Shown in pieces: positions 49,001 through 59,843 of a stretch of DNA of 64,000 nt. Origin of the DNA: Galbula dea (Eukaryota; Chordata; Aves; Piciformes; Galbulidae). The translations under genes were made by a program, and so were the position numbers. Location: assembly GCA_013399015.1 (NCBI GenBank), contig VWZX01009978.1, positions 93,373 through 157,372 on the forward strand, given 5' to 3'. The notes beneath the pieces were generated by a model. That model was given only the letters and a program-made list of their open reading frames with translations, was not told where the DNA came from and did no database searches. Positions within the stretch are counted from its first letter, which is position 1, and each line of letters begins with the position of its first letter.

Positions 49001-52000
49001 GGGGAGCGTTGCGACAGTGGCGCTAATTACAGGAGAGCACTGTTATCGCTTCGTTAATTCGGGATGAGATGTGCAAGATCAGATAGCAGAGGGGAGGGGT
49101 AATGAGGGGAATCCTGCCAACAGGGTCGAAAAGAGAGAGTGGTTCCTTGCAGAGCAGCCAAATTCAGAGCTTAAGGAAGAGCTGCTGCAAAAGTGTGAGC
49201 AGAGGTTTGCACCTTTTTTGCTGGGGGAGGCACAAGGGCTGCAGCACTCACCACAGCCAAGCCCTGGTTGGGAAAGTGCTGTCTTATAACTGCTCTTTAG
49301 GATGGGGCAAGCTGCATCTCAAATGTGGCTAGGAAACTTTTGCTCCCAGTGTAGAACCACAGGATTATTTTAGTTGGAGAAGATCTTTAAGATCATCAAG
49401 TCCAACCATGAACCAGCACTGCCAGGTCACCACTAAACCATGGCCTCAGCACCACATCTCCAGGGCTTTTCAACCCCTCCAGGGATGGTGACTCCACTGC
49501 TGCCCTGGGCAGCCTGGGCCAGGCTTTGGCAACCCTTCTGGGGAAGGCATTTTTCCTTATGTCCAACCTAAACCTCCCCTGGCACAACTTGAGGTTGTTT
49601 CTTCTTGTTCCTTGGGAGAAGAGCCCAATCCCCACCTGGCTCCAACCTCCTNGCTACAGAGTTCTTGCATTAGGGATTTTTTCTAGAGCCTCTGCACACA
49701 CTGAGTCCCCCAGCACCATTTCTGCTTATACCTAGCTGGGTTGTACTGGCCAGGAGGCACCAGCTTCCCTTGCTCTGGCTGCCAGGGAGATAAGAGAGTG
49801 GTGATGGAGCCAAGGGGTGATTTGACCTGTGAGAGTGACTCTGCCCTCTGGTTTTCTGCTGTGTGAGCTCCCAGTGATGTCCCACTTCCTAACAAGGGTG
49901 AGCTCCTGCTCCACCTGCCTAGGCCAAGCTCACCCATCCTTGCTTTTGTTGTTTTGTCTAGGAGGAAAGCAAGACTGGGTTCAGTGACATGGCTCTAACC
50001 CTGGTGGATTAGTTGGATCATGGGAAAGGCCTCAGGGCTTCTGCAGCTCAGCACTTTGCAGCCCAAGATAGAGGGAGAGACCTGCAGGGAACTTCTTTGC
50101 CTCTTCACCATTGACAGGGTGAGAACAAGCCTGTGATATGGATAGGGACAGGAGATGCTGACTGCCAGAGCCCTGCCTGGCTCTGGGAACACAACAACAG
50201 TGCAACAGCAGCCAAGGCATGTGCCAGTCCTTGCTCCACACAGACATCTTCTGCAGTGAAAGGAGATTTCTGCCAGACTCACTGGAGCTCCTTCATTCAC
50301 TGAAAGGCTGGGGAACCAACTGTAGCTGACAGAAGAGCCCACAGGGTCAACAACAGCAGTGAATTCCTCAGAGGCTCTCCAGACCTGTGCAGCAAGTTGC
50401 CAACAGCCAGGCTCTGTGGAGCAGAAGATGAGGCTGTGTCCTGACATCCCAATCTCATGCCAGTGCTTTGTGGCAGGAAACAGCTCTTTGCCTGATGTTT
50501 GCAGGGTGCTGGGCAAGGAACTGCTGTTCTCCTACACTTGACTTTCTGGTCAGACAAGAAAGTGATGTGTCTGTGATGCTGTGGGGTCACTGAGCCCCTG
50601 TGGGGGGCTGGGGCACAGAGATGGCTCTGACACCCTCCCAATGTGAGTGCTTCTCTGGCTGTAGCTGGGTAATTTACACCTGCAGCTGAGCTTATCTCTA
50701 CAAATCGATGAAGCCTCCAGGAGCTGTGGATATAAGACAGTGTCAGAGCTCCTGCTGCTTTGCCAGAGAGGCTGCTGAGGATTTGGGTGTCATTACCAGC
50801 ATCCTGGAGCAGTCATTTCAGGAAAGAAATGAGGGTAGGAAGGCAAGTCCCTGACTGATGACCCTCAACAATACTGCTCTCCTCCCAACAGCCAGAAGAC
50901 AATAAATTTCTGGGTCACTGAGTCACTATAAATAGTTAGCACTTTGCTGCTGAGCTGCATCCAATCCTGAGCCACCATGTATTATTAGGTGCTTAAATAT
51001 ACTGTTTATATTCTTTGCTCATACCCTTGCTGCTTCTTTCTAATAAAAAGCATCCAACCCAAGCAGACCTGAGAGAGAAGAGGGCTGGCACAGAGGAATT
51101 CTCAGCAGCACATTGCTACTGCTGGCACAAAACTACCTTGCTTGAGCCCCCAGGCAGTGTTGGGAAGAAGACATTGAGGAGGATGCTCCATTAGGAAGCC
51201 CTGCTGATTTAGTGGTGCAGGAGCCTTGGGTAGGAGCTGGCTGGATGCCCAGCTAGTCTAAAATTCTGGCAAACTGACACTGAAGTCAATATTGATGTAA
51301 TTATCTGAGGGCAGGCCAGGGAGATAAGGCACAGAAAGCTTCCCACAGGGAGGAAACAATCAATATGGGGAACAAATGAATGGTGGAGAGGAGAAAGGAG
51401 AAGGAGGAGGAGGAGAAGGAGGGGGAGGAGAAGGAGAAGGAGAAGGAAAAGAAGGAGGAGAAGGAGAAGGAGAAGGACAAGAAGGAGAAGGAGAAGGAGA
51501 AGGAGAAGGAGAAGGAGAAGGAGAAGGAGAAGGAGGAGGAGGAGGAGGAGGAGAAGGAAAGAGAAAGAAGAAGGGAAGAAGGAGATCCAGGCTGTTAAGA
51601 TCACATTTGAGGTAGTGTTCTGAGCCTCAGCTGGATCTCCAACATGCAGATTCATTCTCTCATAGGATCATGGAATAGTCATTGTTGGAAGAGACCTTAA
51701 AGATCATCTAGCTCTAACCCCTCTGCCTGGCAGGGACAACTCCCACTACATTAGGTTGCCCAGAGCCCCAGCAGACACAGCTCTCCCTCCTTCTTAGGCC
51801 AGACTGGCCTGATTTTTGTAGTCTCCCCTTTAGGGCACTTCCCAAGGAGCCTGACCCTGTGAGAGACCCCAGAGGATGAAGAGATCTCCCCTGGTGCAGC
51901 TGCAGGGGGTGAGAGCCAGGCAGTGCCAGCCAGCATATGTAGACTGATGCCCATGGAAATCAGGCTCCTGCCTGGGTTTGGTCACAAGCTCTGGCCCTGA

Positions 52001-54463
52001 GCATGATGCAGGATTTGGGGCTGTTGTCAGATGCTCAGACAGCAGCAGTGTTTAGGAGGGTGTGCTCTTTTGTCTCCTCTTGTTTGGGCAGGAGGTCAGA
52101 TGCCAGCCCTGGTGCAGGCAGCTCTTTCTCTGCTGGGGAACAGGAGCCCTGTGCTCACATGTGGAGAGGAACGAGGTTGAGTTGAACCACTGGAGAAAAT
52201 CCTGCAGGGTTTGCTCTGCCCACATCTCTCTGTGTTCCTCAGTATCATACTGGGTTGCATCTGGGGGGAAAAGTGCATTTCATCTCCTGGAGGAAAGCTT
52301 TGTCTGAGTCCTGCCCAGTGACAATCCATCCTGACAAGCCTGGTGCTTCTGAGCTGCTGCAGTATGGAAACATGGGAGATGGCTGGGGCCTCCTGGCCCA
52401 GGCACCTGGCTAAGATTATCAGGAATAGCTACATGATGTAGAAACCTGTGCCACAAAATGACCTAGGCAACTAAGAGTTAATGTCTTATGGGAAAGGGAG
52501 GCCTTTGGGTTCTAAGAAAGGTAGTTCTGCATCAGCTGGCCACAGCAACTGGTGTCTAGCCTGTGCCACAGAGAAGTTAGACACAGAAGTGCTTTTGGAG
52601 AGCTCCTGAGATACTTCTGGGTGTGTTTAAGGGTCCTGAGCCACTTTGACAGCCTGTGTGTAAATAAGGATCCCTGTGAAAAGGGGATCTCAGCATTTGA
52701 CAGATGCTGCCTATGGACTGAACTAGGAGATGAGGCAAATTTAGCTCCCAGAATGAATTCTAACTAAAATCATCACTTCCAAACTTTCTGCTCTTTGTGG
52801 CAGTTAGCCCCCTTCTAGGGTGGCAGTCAACCCCTTTCTAGGGTGGCAGTCAACCCCTTCCAAGGTGGCAATCAGCCCCTTTCCAGGGTGGCAGTCAACC
52901 CCTTCCAGGGTGGCAATCAGCCCCTCACCAGGGTGGCAGTCAGCCCCTCATCAGGGTGGCAACCAGTCCCTCTCCAGGGTGGCAATCAGCCCCTTTCTAG
53001 GGTGGCAGTCAACCCCTTCCAGGGTGGCAGTCAGCCCCTCACCACAGTGGCAACCAGCCCCTCTCCAGGGTGGCAGTCAGCCCCTCACCAGGGTGGCAAT
53101 CAGCCCCTTTCCAGGGTGGCAGTCACCCCCTCTCCAGGGTGGCAATCAGCCCCTTTCTAGGGTGGCAGTCAACCCCTTCCAGGGTGGCAATCAGCCCCTT
53201 TCCAGGGTGGCAGTCACCCCCTCACCAGGGTGGCAGCTAGCCCCTGCCAGGGTGGCAGTCAACCCCTTTCCAGGGTGGCAATCAGCCCCTCTCCAGTGTG
53301 ACCAGTGACACTGACATGCTGAGGTGAGCACAAGTGATTCCTGTAGCTCCTTGCTCTGCGGCTCTGAGCCCATCCACCAGGAATGCAGTGCCAGTAGACA
53401 GGCAACAGAACAACACATTCAGCTGGATGCCAGAGGGAAGCAGGGTTTGGTCTGGGTTGCCAGCTCTTTCTTTGTTAAGCATCTCAAAGAGAAGGGACTG
53501 TATACAGCCTGAGCACCTCCTCCTCTGAGACCCTGTCTGGGCAATTAGAGCTGGAGAGCTGAGGGACTCAGGAGGGGGAATTATCCTTATTATAGGTAAT
53601 TTATTAAAAGCAGGAAATGCTTTAGAAAAAAAAAAGAGGAAGAGCCATTTCCATGAGAACAAGAACTCCTAGTGTTAGGCAGTAATTGCTAAAAGTTGTA
53701 AACAAGACCTCTGGAAGGTTGTAAAGCCACATGCCTCACACCCCCTCTGAGCCCTGGGATTGCACTGAGGTACAAGGACATGCAGCCAGGGACTGGTTAT
53801 CTACCCTGACCTCTCCAGACTGATAAGGATGCTTCCAGCCATGCTTAAGCCAGAAGGCTGCACCCAAGGGATTGGCAGTGAATGGAGCCTGGATTAGAAG
53901 GGATCAGAGAAGGTGAAACTGGCTCCTGCATCAGCTTTCCTCCAGCTTCAGTTCCAGATTCCCAACCTGCCCAGCATGGTTCATCCAAGTGCTGTCTCTC
54001 ATGTTGCCACTCCTGTACCTTTAGCTGGAATACAGGAGCCCTGTGTGGGACTTAACCTAGTTGGCAGGAGAGCTGCAGGACTGGTATAACAGGATCTCAC
54101 AGATCTGGGCTGAGGAGCACTGCCAGAGTTTTCTCACTGGGGACTTAGCCCCACACGTGCCACGAGGTTCCCTTGACCTTGGCTGCTTTATCAGCAACCA
54201 CCTGCCCTAAGCAACCAAAGTCCCATCATTTACCTGCCACCCAGAAAACCTTCCCCAGACCAACACCCAGAGGGGTGAGCAGGGGGAGAGAAAACAAGGT
54301 TGCCCCATCTCATCTCCCCAGAGCAGCTCCTAGGTGGCCAGAGCCTGCTCCTGGCTGCGCCCACACTCACGGTGTTGTAGTACTCTGCGATGACCGGGGA
54401 GCGCTCGAAGTTGCCTTCACACCAGTCCACTTCAGCACTCTGGTAGGCAAAGATGCTTGGCAT
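42915..54463 (-). CDS. ACER1: ACER1, alkaline ceramidase 1, 6 coding exons
   Basis: Six minus-strand exons (54371-54463, 46242-46356, 45744-45882, 44501-44638, 43803-43940, 42915-43083) join in phase to 792 nt, or 263 residues plus TAG; human ACER1 has 264. Introns are GT-AG. The enzyme is a multi-pass ER membrane protein that hydrolyses long-chain ceramide to sphingosine and fatty acid at alkaline pH; in mammals it is mainly epidermal. By alignment with the known ACER3 structure, the Ca-binding residues D13, W14, E16, N18 and E27 and the Zn/catalytic residues S73, H77, D88, H205 and H209 are all present. The N-terminus MPSIFAYQS and the C-terminal YWPxDSWP block separate ACER1 from ACER2 and ACER3. 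The position next to MLLT1 agrees with human gene order. Confidence 0.96.
43803..43940 (-). CDS. ACER1: ACER1 coding exon 5, HxxxH first histidine
   Basis: 45 full codons, CNDKRVHRMAAVMVMWWVL to NFPYFHSF. SDRWLCGLW matches the family's SDR.LC..W signature. H205 is the first zinc histidine. The donor is GTAAGA. Confidence 0.94.
44501..44638 (-). CDS. ACER1: ACER1 coding exon 4
   Basis: 45 full codons, KHFFWLTGVTTVISTLMSF to LLYLTWRELR, with split codons at both ends. Membrane-spanning, with the conserved PAFNAYALNCIAFH stretch. The acceptor is CTTTAG and the donor GTAAGC. Confidence 0.94.
45744..45882 (-). CDS. ACER1: ACER1 coding exon 3, catalytic Ser/His/Asp
   Basis: Encodes GIFSVYFHMTLSYVGQLLDE and on to PRFIKT plus two bases of Arg116. 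S73, H77 and D88 of the metal/catalytic site are in this exon. The donor is GTATGA. Confidence 0.95.
46242..46356 (-). CDS. ACER1: ACER1 coding exon 2
   Basis: Encodes residues 32-69 (ISNVSFFVLSPALLYLNRQY to GLLLCV) and one base of Gly70, with a TTTTTCAG acceptor and GTGGGT donor. Holds the first transmembrane segment and the start of the second. Confidence 0.93.
47291..48090 (-). mobile_element. Long CR1 LINE copy, antisense, in ACER1 intron 1
   Basis: About 800 bases. On the minus strand it gives CR1 ORF2 C-terminal peptide pieces such as FSLEKRRLQGDLL, ADSERTRGGDFE and VVRHWNRLPRESV (frame open 47663-47337), then the 3' end ATCATAAAATGGTTTGGG in reverse. A different, older-looking subfamily than the 2641/17176/23948 group. 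It has the same orientation as ACER1. Confidence 0.92.
49352..49652 (-). mobile_element. CR1 LINE fragment, antisense
   Basis: From AGAACCACAGGATTATTTTA through GGGATGGTGACTCCACTGCTG to CTGGCTCCAACCTCC, where an unresolved base (n) occurs. Lies in ACER1 intron 1. Confidence 0.9.
51382..51588. repeat. (GGAGAA)n purine microsatellite
   Basis: About 205 bases of pure or nearly pure G/A on the plus strand, mostly GGAGAA and GGA units with a few AAAGAAGG variants. The open frames it creates encode only Glu/Lys, Gly/Glu or (reverse) Leu runs and are not genes. Lies in ACER1 intron 1. Confidence 0.95.
51660..51772 (-). mobile_element. CR1 3' end, antisense
   Basis: CATAGGATCATGGAATAGTC then TTGGAAGAGACCTTAAAGATC, ending near GGTTGCCCAGAGCCCC. 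It lies only about 70 bases from the purine tract. Confidence 0.87.
52797..53299. repeat. 22-unit minisatellite, 22-23 bp period
   Basis: About 22 units of the form GTGGCAGTCAACCCCTTTCC plus AGG follow head to tail. Variants include GCAATCAGCCCC and GCAACCAGCCCC types and 22-base units lacking one T. Adjacent variant pairs recur (units 9-10 equal units 16-17), a sign of higher-order duplication. The plus-strand open frames through it (to 162 codons) are products of the repeat. Lies in ACER1 intron 1. Confidence 0.95.
54371..54463 (-). CDS. ACER1: ACER1 coding exon 1
   Basis: 31 codons, MPSIFAYQSAEVDWCEGNF to AEYYNT, with a GTGAGT donor. It contains the Ca-site DWCEGN motif. The ATG is the first in frame, and its product begins exactly as in mammalian ACER1. 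Confidence 0.95.
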
Positions 54464-54500
54464 TGTTGGGTCACCTTTGAGAGAGGGAGAGGGAGTGGAT
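54464..54500 (-). promoter_or_regulatory. ACER1: Probable splice acceptor of an ACER1 5' UTR exon
   Basis: On the minus strand, 11 bases before the ATG, is a pyrimidine-rich run CACTCCCTCTCCCTCTCTC followed by AAAG, preceded by a CCTAATC branch-point-like site. This suggests exon 1 as drawn continues only 11 bases upstream, and that a non-coding exon and promoter lie further right. Confidence 0.5.
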
Positions 54501-57001
54501 TAGGGGTTTTTTTGGGGTGAGGAAGGAGTGTGCTGCTTACCCAAAGGGAAGGGGGAGAAGCACAATCTGCCTGCCCCTTGCACACAAACACACACGCGCA
54601 CTGGAGCTGCACCAGCATCCTTACCCTGCTGGGAAAGCCTCATCCTCTTCCCAGCACATGTCTTAGTGCAGAGTGTTTCCTTCTCTCTCCCCACCATGCA
54701 GGAGTGACAAAACACCCTGGAAAAAGTTCTTGAACCCTGAACCTAGGGATGGTGACTGCAGTCTCATCCATGGTGTTACCATCTCCAGCCAGGAGCTGCT
54801 GTTGCCACACGATGCTTCCCCATTTCAGCCCTGTCCTGGTCACCCTCTCTTCTCTTCACTTTCTTTATGACTCAGACCTTTCTGCCAAGAGGAGTTCCCT
54901 GCACTCTGTGGGCTGTGAGCTACCTTTTGGGAGTGGATAACTCTCCCAGCTTTATTCCTCATTGGCTCTGTTCTCCTTAGTTGTTGGACAGCATTTTGCT
55001 GAGGTCTGGAGCTCTCCTTGCATGAACTTAGCCCTGGAGCAGCAGCATGGACCCTGGGTGTTACTGGAGTCCTTGGGGTGCAGAGCACAGGCACTGAGAC
55101 TTGTCTCTTCTCTGGCAATCATTTAATTTTCACTGTGGTCCCATGCAAACTCCATCCTGGTACCCAGTGACAGGCATCAGAGCTTCACACCTGGAGTGGG
55201 CTTCCCACTGCCAGGTCCCTCAGCCTGGCCTCTGCCAGTGGCAGAAGCTGTAGTCACAAGGGAGTTTCTAAACCAAATCTAACCTCTTGCCTGTTTTAAT
55301 TTCCCCTGCTAAAGACTTCCCTCTCCTCAGTGTGAACAGCATTTCTCAGCCCTCTTTCATTCATCTCAACAAGCAGAAGTTCTGCTCAGGTTTCCTCTTT
55401 GCCATGTTTTATTTCAGATCCTTGCAACTTTGGAGCTATTTTAGAAGCTGCTAGAGGGGTGCCAACCTCAGAGCTGTTTGGAAGCACCATCCAAACCCCA
55501 GCAGCTGGGGATTTGGTACACAAGAGCCACAGAAATTGCCTGGAGCTGAGCAGTTAAGTCCCTGGGCGCAGTGCAGCCCTGGGTGCAGTGCAGCTGTGCA
55601 GAATGAGCAGGCACTGGGGTGGCACCAAGCACTTCTGTAGCATCTCTGAGCTCCTGAGGCTTTCTTTTCTTTGGAAGTACCTTCAGCTCTGAGTCTAACA
55701 CAGGGAAGGGAAGGTTGTCTGAAACCCATCCACCTGTTGATCATGTTCTTGTGGAGAAACAGCCAAAGCCCTGTTTAGCCTGGTGGCAGGTGAGCAACAC
55801 CAAGTTCAGCAGTTACTGAAGGTGTGCAGCTACCACAGCCTCCTCTGCTGCTCTTCCAAGAAGTTCAAAGGGAAAACTCTCAAGATTGTAACACTGATGC
55901 AAACAAGCTCTTCTGTAACCTCCTGCTCCAACCAGATCAACTGACTTGTGGATAAACTTCCACCATTCTCTTACCTGTGCAACTTAAGGATGCCCTCTCT
56001 TTAATCCAGCCTGGCTGGTTCCTCAGAGCAGCTCCAGAGGAAAAATCAAAGAGAAGGCAGGCAGGTTCATTTGAGGTCTACCTCCTCATAATCCTGAGTT
56101 TCCAGCAGTGACTCCACACCATCCACACCCCAGTGACTCTCTCCTGATCCCTGCTGCTCTGCACTATGCTTCTACAGCGATGCAAGCAGTTGTGTTGTGT
56201 AAAGAAAGAGCCAAACCCACGATGGTAAACCTATCTCCTAGCTGAACCCATGTCAGTTGAGAGATGGCCAAGAGATGGAGGAGACCCAAGGCAGAAGAAG
56301 AAAAAGGGAACAGAAACATGGAAGCAGTGCCCAGAGCATGCAGCTGGCTTGCTGCTCCCTTCTCATTCCAGCCTGGCTTACCTCTATTCCTTTGGGATGG
56401 ATCAGCACTGCTTCCCCACGGTGAGGCAAAGCCTTGGGAGCTCCAAGGTTTCTAGCAAGGCTGGAGCAGGAACCTGCTGGCAGCTCTAGCTCTGAAGGAA
56501 TGCCCACGGTGTGAGCTCACTGGGAGCAGCCACCAGGAAATGTCTAGGGAAAGCCTTGGGATGAGACAAGAGCCATGGACAACCTCCAGGCAAACCTTCC
56601 AGTCCCTCAGAGGAAACATCTTGGCTGGAGGGTTTATATCTGTGCACCTAAATGGGCAGGGGCAGAGAGGGAGGGCAGAGGAACATGAGCTGGAAGGTTT
56701 GGAAGAGTGGGAAGAAATGCAGCCTGAAATCATCAGTGTGCCCCAGGCAGCTTCCACAGCGCAGGCGCACACACCCCAAGCCTCAGCCTCAGTCTCTCCC
56801 AGGAGCAGAACTGATCCATACCAGCTCCCTTCCACAGCTGCTTGAAACCCCAACCCTCCAGTTTTCCCCCCCCCAAAACACTCAGCAAGAAGATGCTGCC
56901 TTGTTCTGGAGCTGTTGGTCAACTTTTCCCTGACTAAGAAATGACTTTACTATAAAAATTGAAGCTCACTTCTTCTAGCTAGGTTATTGTGTTCCTCAGG
57001 T

Positions 57002-57062
57002 GAAGAATTGGCTGACTTGAGCTGAAGACTTGGCTGACTTGAGCTGAAGAATTGGGTGACTT
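57002..57062. repeat. 22-bp tandem repeat, about 2.8 units
   Basis: GAAGAATTGGCTGACTTGAG plus CT, repeated with one difference (GAAGACTT) and then a partial unit GAAGAATTGGGTGACTTC. Confidence 0.88.
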
Positions 57063-57654
57063 CCTTTGCAAGCATTTCCCTCCTGAATCTCCTTCAAGAG
57101 ATCAAGAACATTGGCAGCAATTCAACTTCTTCCCCAAATCAACCCATTTTCCTCCGTGTAGGGTTGGGAGAAGAAGAGATGAAACAGAAGAAGAAATGAA
57201 AACAGAAAGAAGCAATAAAACATAGATCTTAAAGAGAAAAGCTCATGAGTTGGTCAGTTCTTCCTGTTAGGAGCAGGGGAGACACCAGAGTCAGCATCAC
57301 AGGGCAGGGTCACACCAAGAGCCAAGGTGTCCCTGTCCATGTGCTCAGAGCAGGGATGAAAGCACAGCCTTTGGACTGAGACACTTTGGGTTTGCCCTGG
57401 GGATTGGCTCTTCAGAAAGCTGAGCCATTTATTTTGATAATTCTCAGAAGAGGAACATAGCTGGGAGACCTGAACTGTGCCACAACCCCTGAAGGTGCCA
57501 GGGCTAACAAAAGCCTCACAAATCCACATGCAATTTGGAATGAGAGGGTAATTAAGCACTGAAGTAACTTGTGTTGCACCATGGTGGAGCCTCCCTTTCA
57601 CACAACTAAGTCAAGGCTTATAAAATGTCTTTCTAGGACACTTTATAGTTTAGA

Positions 57655-57978
57655 ACTTCCTGCCCAGAGATGAAGGAGGGGCAGGAGCTGATCTCTTCTC
57701 TCTGCTGACCAGGGCAATGGCATGAAGCTGTGCCAGGGGAGGCTCAGCTTAGATCTTAGGCAAAGGTTCTTCCCCCAGAGAGTGGTGGAGCACTGGAACA
57801 GGCTCCCCAGGGCTGCACTCATGGCACCAACTCTCCTGAAATTCCAGCAGCATCTGGCCAATGCTCTTAGCCCCATGGGCTGACTTTGGGGTTGTCCTGA
57901 GCACAGACAGGAGTTGGACTCCATGATCCCTGTGGGTCCCTTCCAGCTCAGGATAGTCTATGCTTCCATGACAGACCA
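57655..57978 (+). mobile_element. CR1 LINE fragment, sense
   Basis: CR1 tail with GAGTGGTGGAGCACTGGAAC and GGAGTTGGACTCCATGATCC, then GGTCCCTTCCAGCTCAGGAT. Same subfamily as, and inverted relative to, the copy at 63303. Confidence 0.9.
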
Positions 57979-58895
57979 TGCAGCTGGAAGCAGAAGACCA
58001 GTGGCAACCCTCAGCAAGCTTCTCTCACCCCTTGGTGGCCACACTGTAGTGTCCATGGTGGGGAAGTCTGGGATGAATTTACTTCTCATTCCCTTTGCAC
58101 TCCTGGGCAGAGCTGTGCGAGGAGGAGACTGAGTTCAAAGGCTGAAAGAAGGTTCCTGGCTCCCCAGGGGATCTCCATGAGGAGCAAGTGGTGACCTGTC
58201 CATTCCACTGTGAAGGGAGGCAGGGGAGGTGCAGTATTGGCCAGGGAAGGTGGCAGATGTGGATTGGAAAGAGAACAAATTGTTGCCCAGACATGTGATG
58301 TTTGGCCTGTATGAAAATCTCCAAAAGGAATGAGTTTTGTCCCCCCCAAACCTCTGACATCCTCAGCATGAGCAGAGCACCCAAGCATCACTAGCATATC
58401 CTGTGCCACACCATAACATAACTGGAGAGGATGTCACAAATCCACATCTTCCCTGATTCATCAGCTGATTCCCTGAGTCAGGTCTCAGAGAGGCTAATTT
58501 CTGGGTGAGTCCTTCCCAGCTCCTCCTAATGTTTACATCCTCCTGCCTGTGGTCAGCAGGGCCTGGGATGCTGAGGATGCTGACATGGGAGTGGGCTGAG
58601 GGTGTCCAGGGAGCACAGGGGTGAAGCTTTCTGGGCTTCATGTGAGAGTCACACAGAGAGACTCCCCCAGTCCCCCCTGTGTTAGAGACTCCCCTTCCCC
58701 CAAAGTCCTCAACTCCTTGCAAAGACTTGCTGCCTCCTCTCCACTTTCCTTCTAACATCTGACACCTTAGCTCACTCAGATGTGCACCAGGATCTGCCAG
58801 GAGACCTTATGGAGGAGATTTGTTCCTCATCCTGCCCCCTGAAGCTGTTCTCTTCCTGCTCCTTGGGCCTGATGCCCTCTTGCAAGACTCCACAT

Positions 58896-59150
58896 AGAAT
58901 AACCATAGACTTGTAGAACAGTTTGGGTTGGAAGGGACCTTTCCAGATCATCTAGTCCAACCCCCCTGCAGTCAGCAGGGACATCTCCAACTGGAGCAGG
59001 TTGCTCACAGCCCCAAACAACCTGACCTGGGATGGTTCCAGGGATGGGACATCTCCCACCTCTCTGGGTAACCTGGGACAGGCTCTCACCACCCTCAGTA
59101 GAAGAAAATTCTTTCTCTCTAGTCTAAATATACTCTCTTTTAGTTTAAAA
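58896..59150 (-). mobile_element. CR1 3' end, antisense
   Basis: AGAATAACCATAGACTTGTA, then GTTTGGGTTGGAAGGGACC, on to GGACAGGCTCTCACCACCCT. Similar subfamily to the inverted pair at 33855-34270. Confidence 0.9.
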
Positions 59151-59682
59151 AAATCCATGGTGATATCACAGGCTTTGTGATGTGGGACAGGCTCAAGTCT
59201 GGAGAGCCTCATCCCAGCTCCTCTGCCCCTCTGGCATCCCCTGGGCAGGCAGCAGAGATGTTCCCAGAGAACTGAGCAGGCAGTGGAAGGGCCAGGAGCC
59301 TTCACAGGAGCAGAGCCTGAGCCCTGGGGCCAACTGCCAGCATTCTTTGTGTACCCACAAACCGTGTTGAGGAAGCAGTTCTGCTGCTGATGCCACCAAA
59401 ACAGGGCAATGGGGACACAGGCAGGACTTGCCTTGTCCCATGACACCTTGGATGGAGACTCCCACCTGAACAGATGATGCTGAGGGATGTGTTTGGAGGA
59501 GCTCCTTTGGAGAAGCTGTGGCTCAGAGGCTCAGGTCTTTATTCCCTGCCTCAGCTCCAGTGAGGCTGGGGCTGGCAGCAGAGGGGCAGTAACAAACAGC
59601 CAGGGCAGGGAGGATGAGGTGGGAGTGCTGGCATCCCACATCCCTGCTCCTGTTTGCTCAGCAAGGATGAGTCAGAGCCCTG

Positions 59683-59843
59683 GGGTGAAAGGAGAGGTCC
59701 CATCCCTGGCTGTGTTCAAGGCCAGGCTGGATGTGGCCCTGGGCAACCTGGTCTAGTGAGTGGCATCCCTGCCCATGGCAGAGGGGTTGGAACTGTCTGA
59801 TCTTTAAGGTCCCTTCCAACCTGGGCCAGTCTATGATTCTATA
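59683..59843 (+). mobile_element. CR1 3' end, sense
   Basis: GTGTTCAAGGCCAGGCTGGA through GGTCCCTTCCAACCTGGGCC to CTATGATTCTATAG, a complete CR1 3' terminus with heavy 5' truncation. Confidence 0.92.

Noticed and set aside
51209..51655. A minus-strand frame with a long Leu run, and plus-strand Glu/Lys frames
   Set aside because: These are translations of the GGA/GAA microsatellite.
52820..53308. A 162-codon open frame with a repeated GWQS/SRVA pattern
   Set aside because: It is the direct translation of the 22-23 bp minisatellite. A second overlapping frame is open too, which argues for chance.
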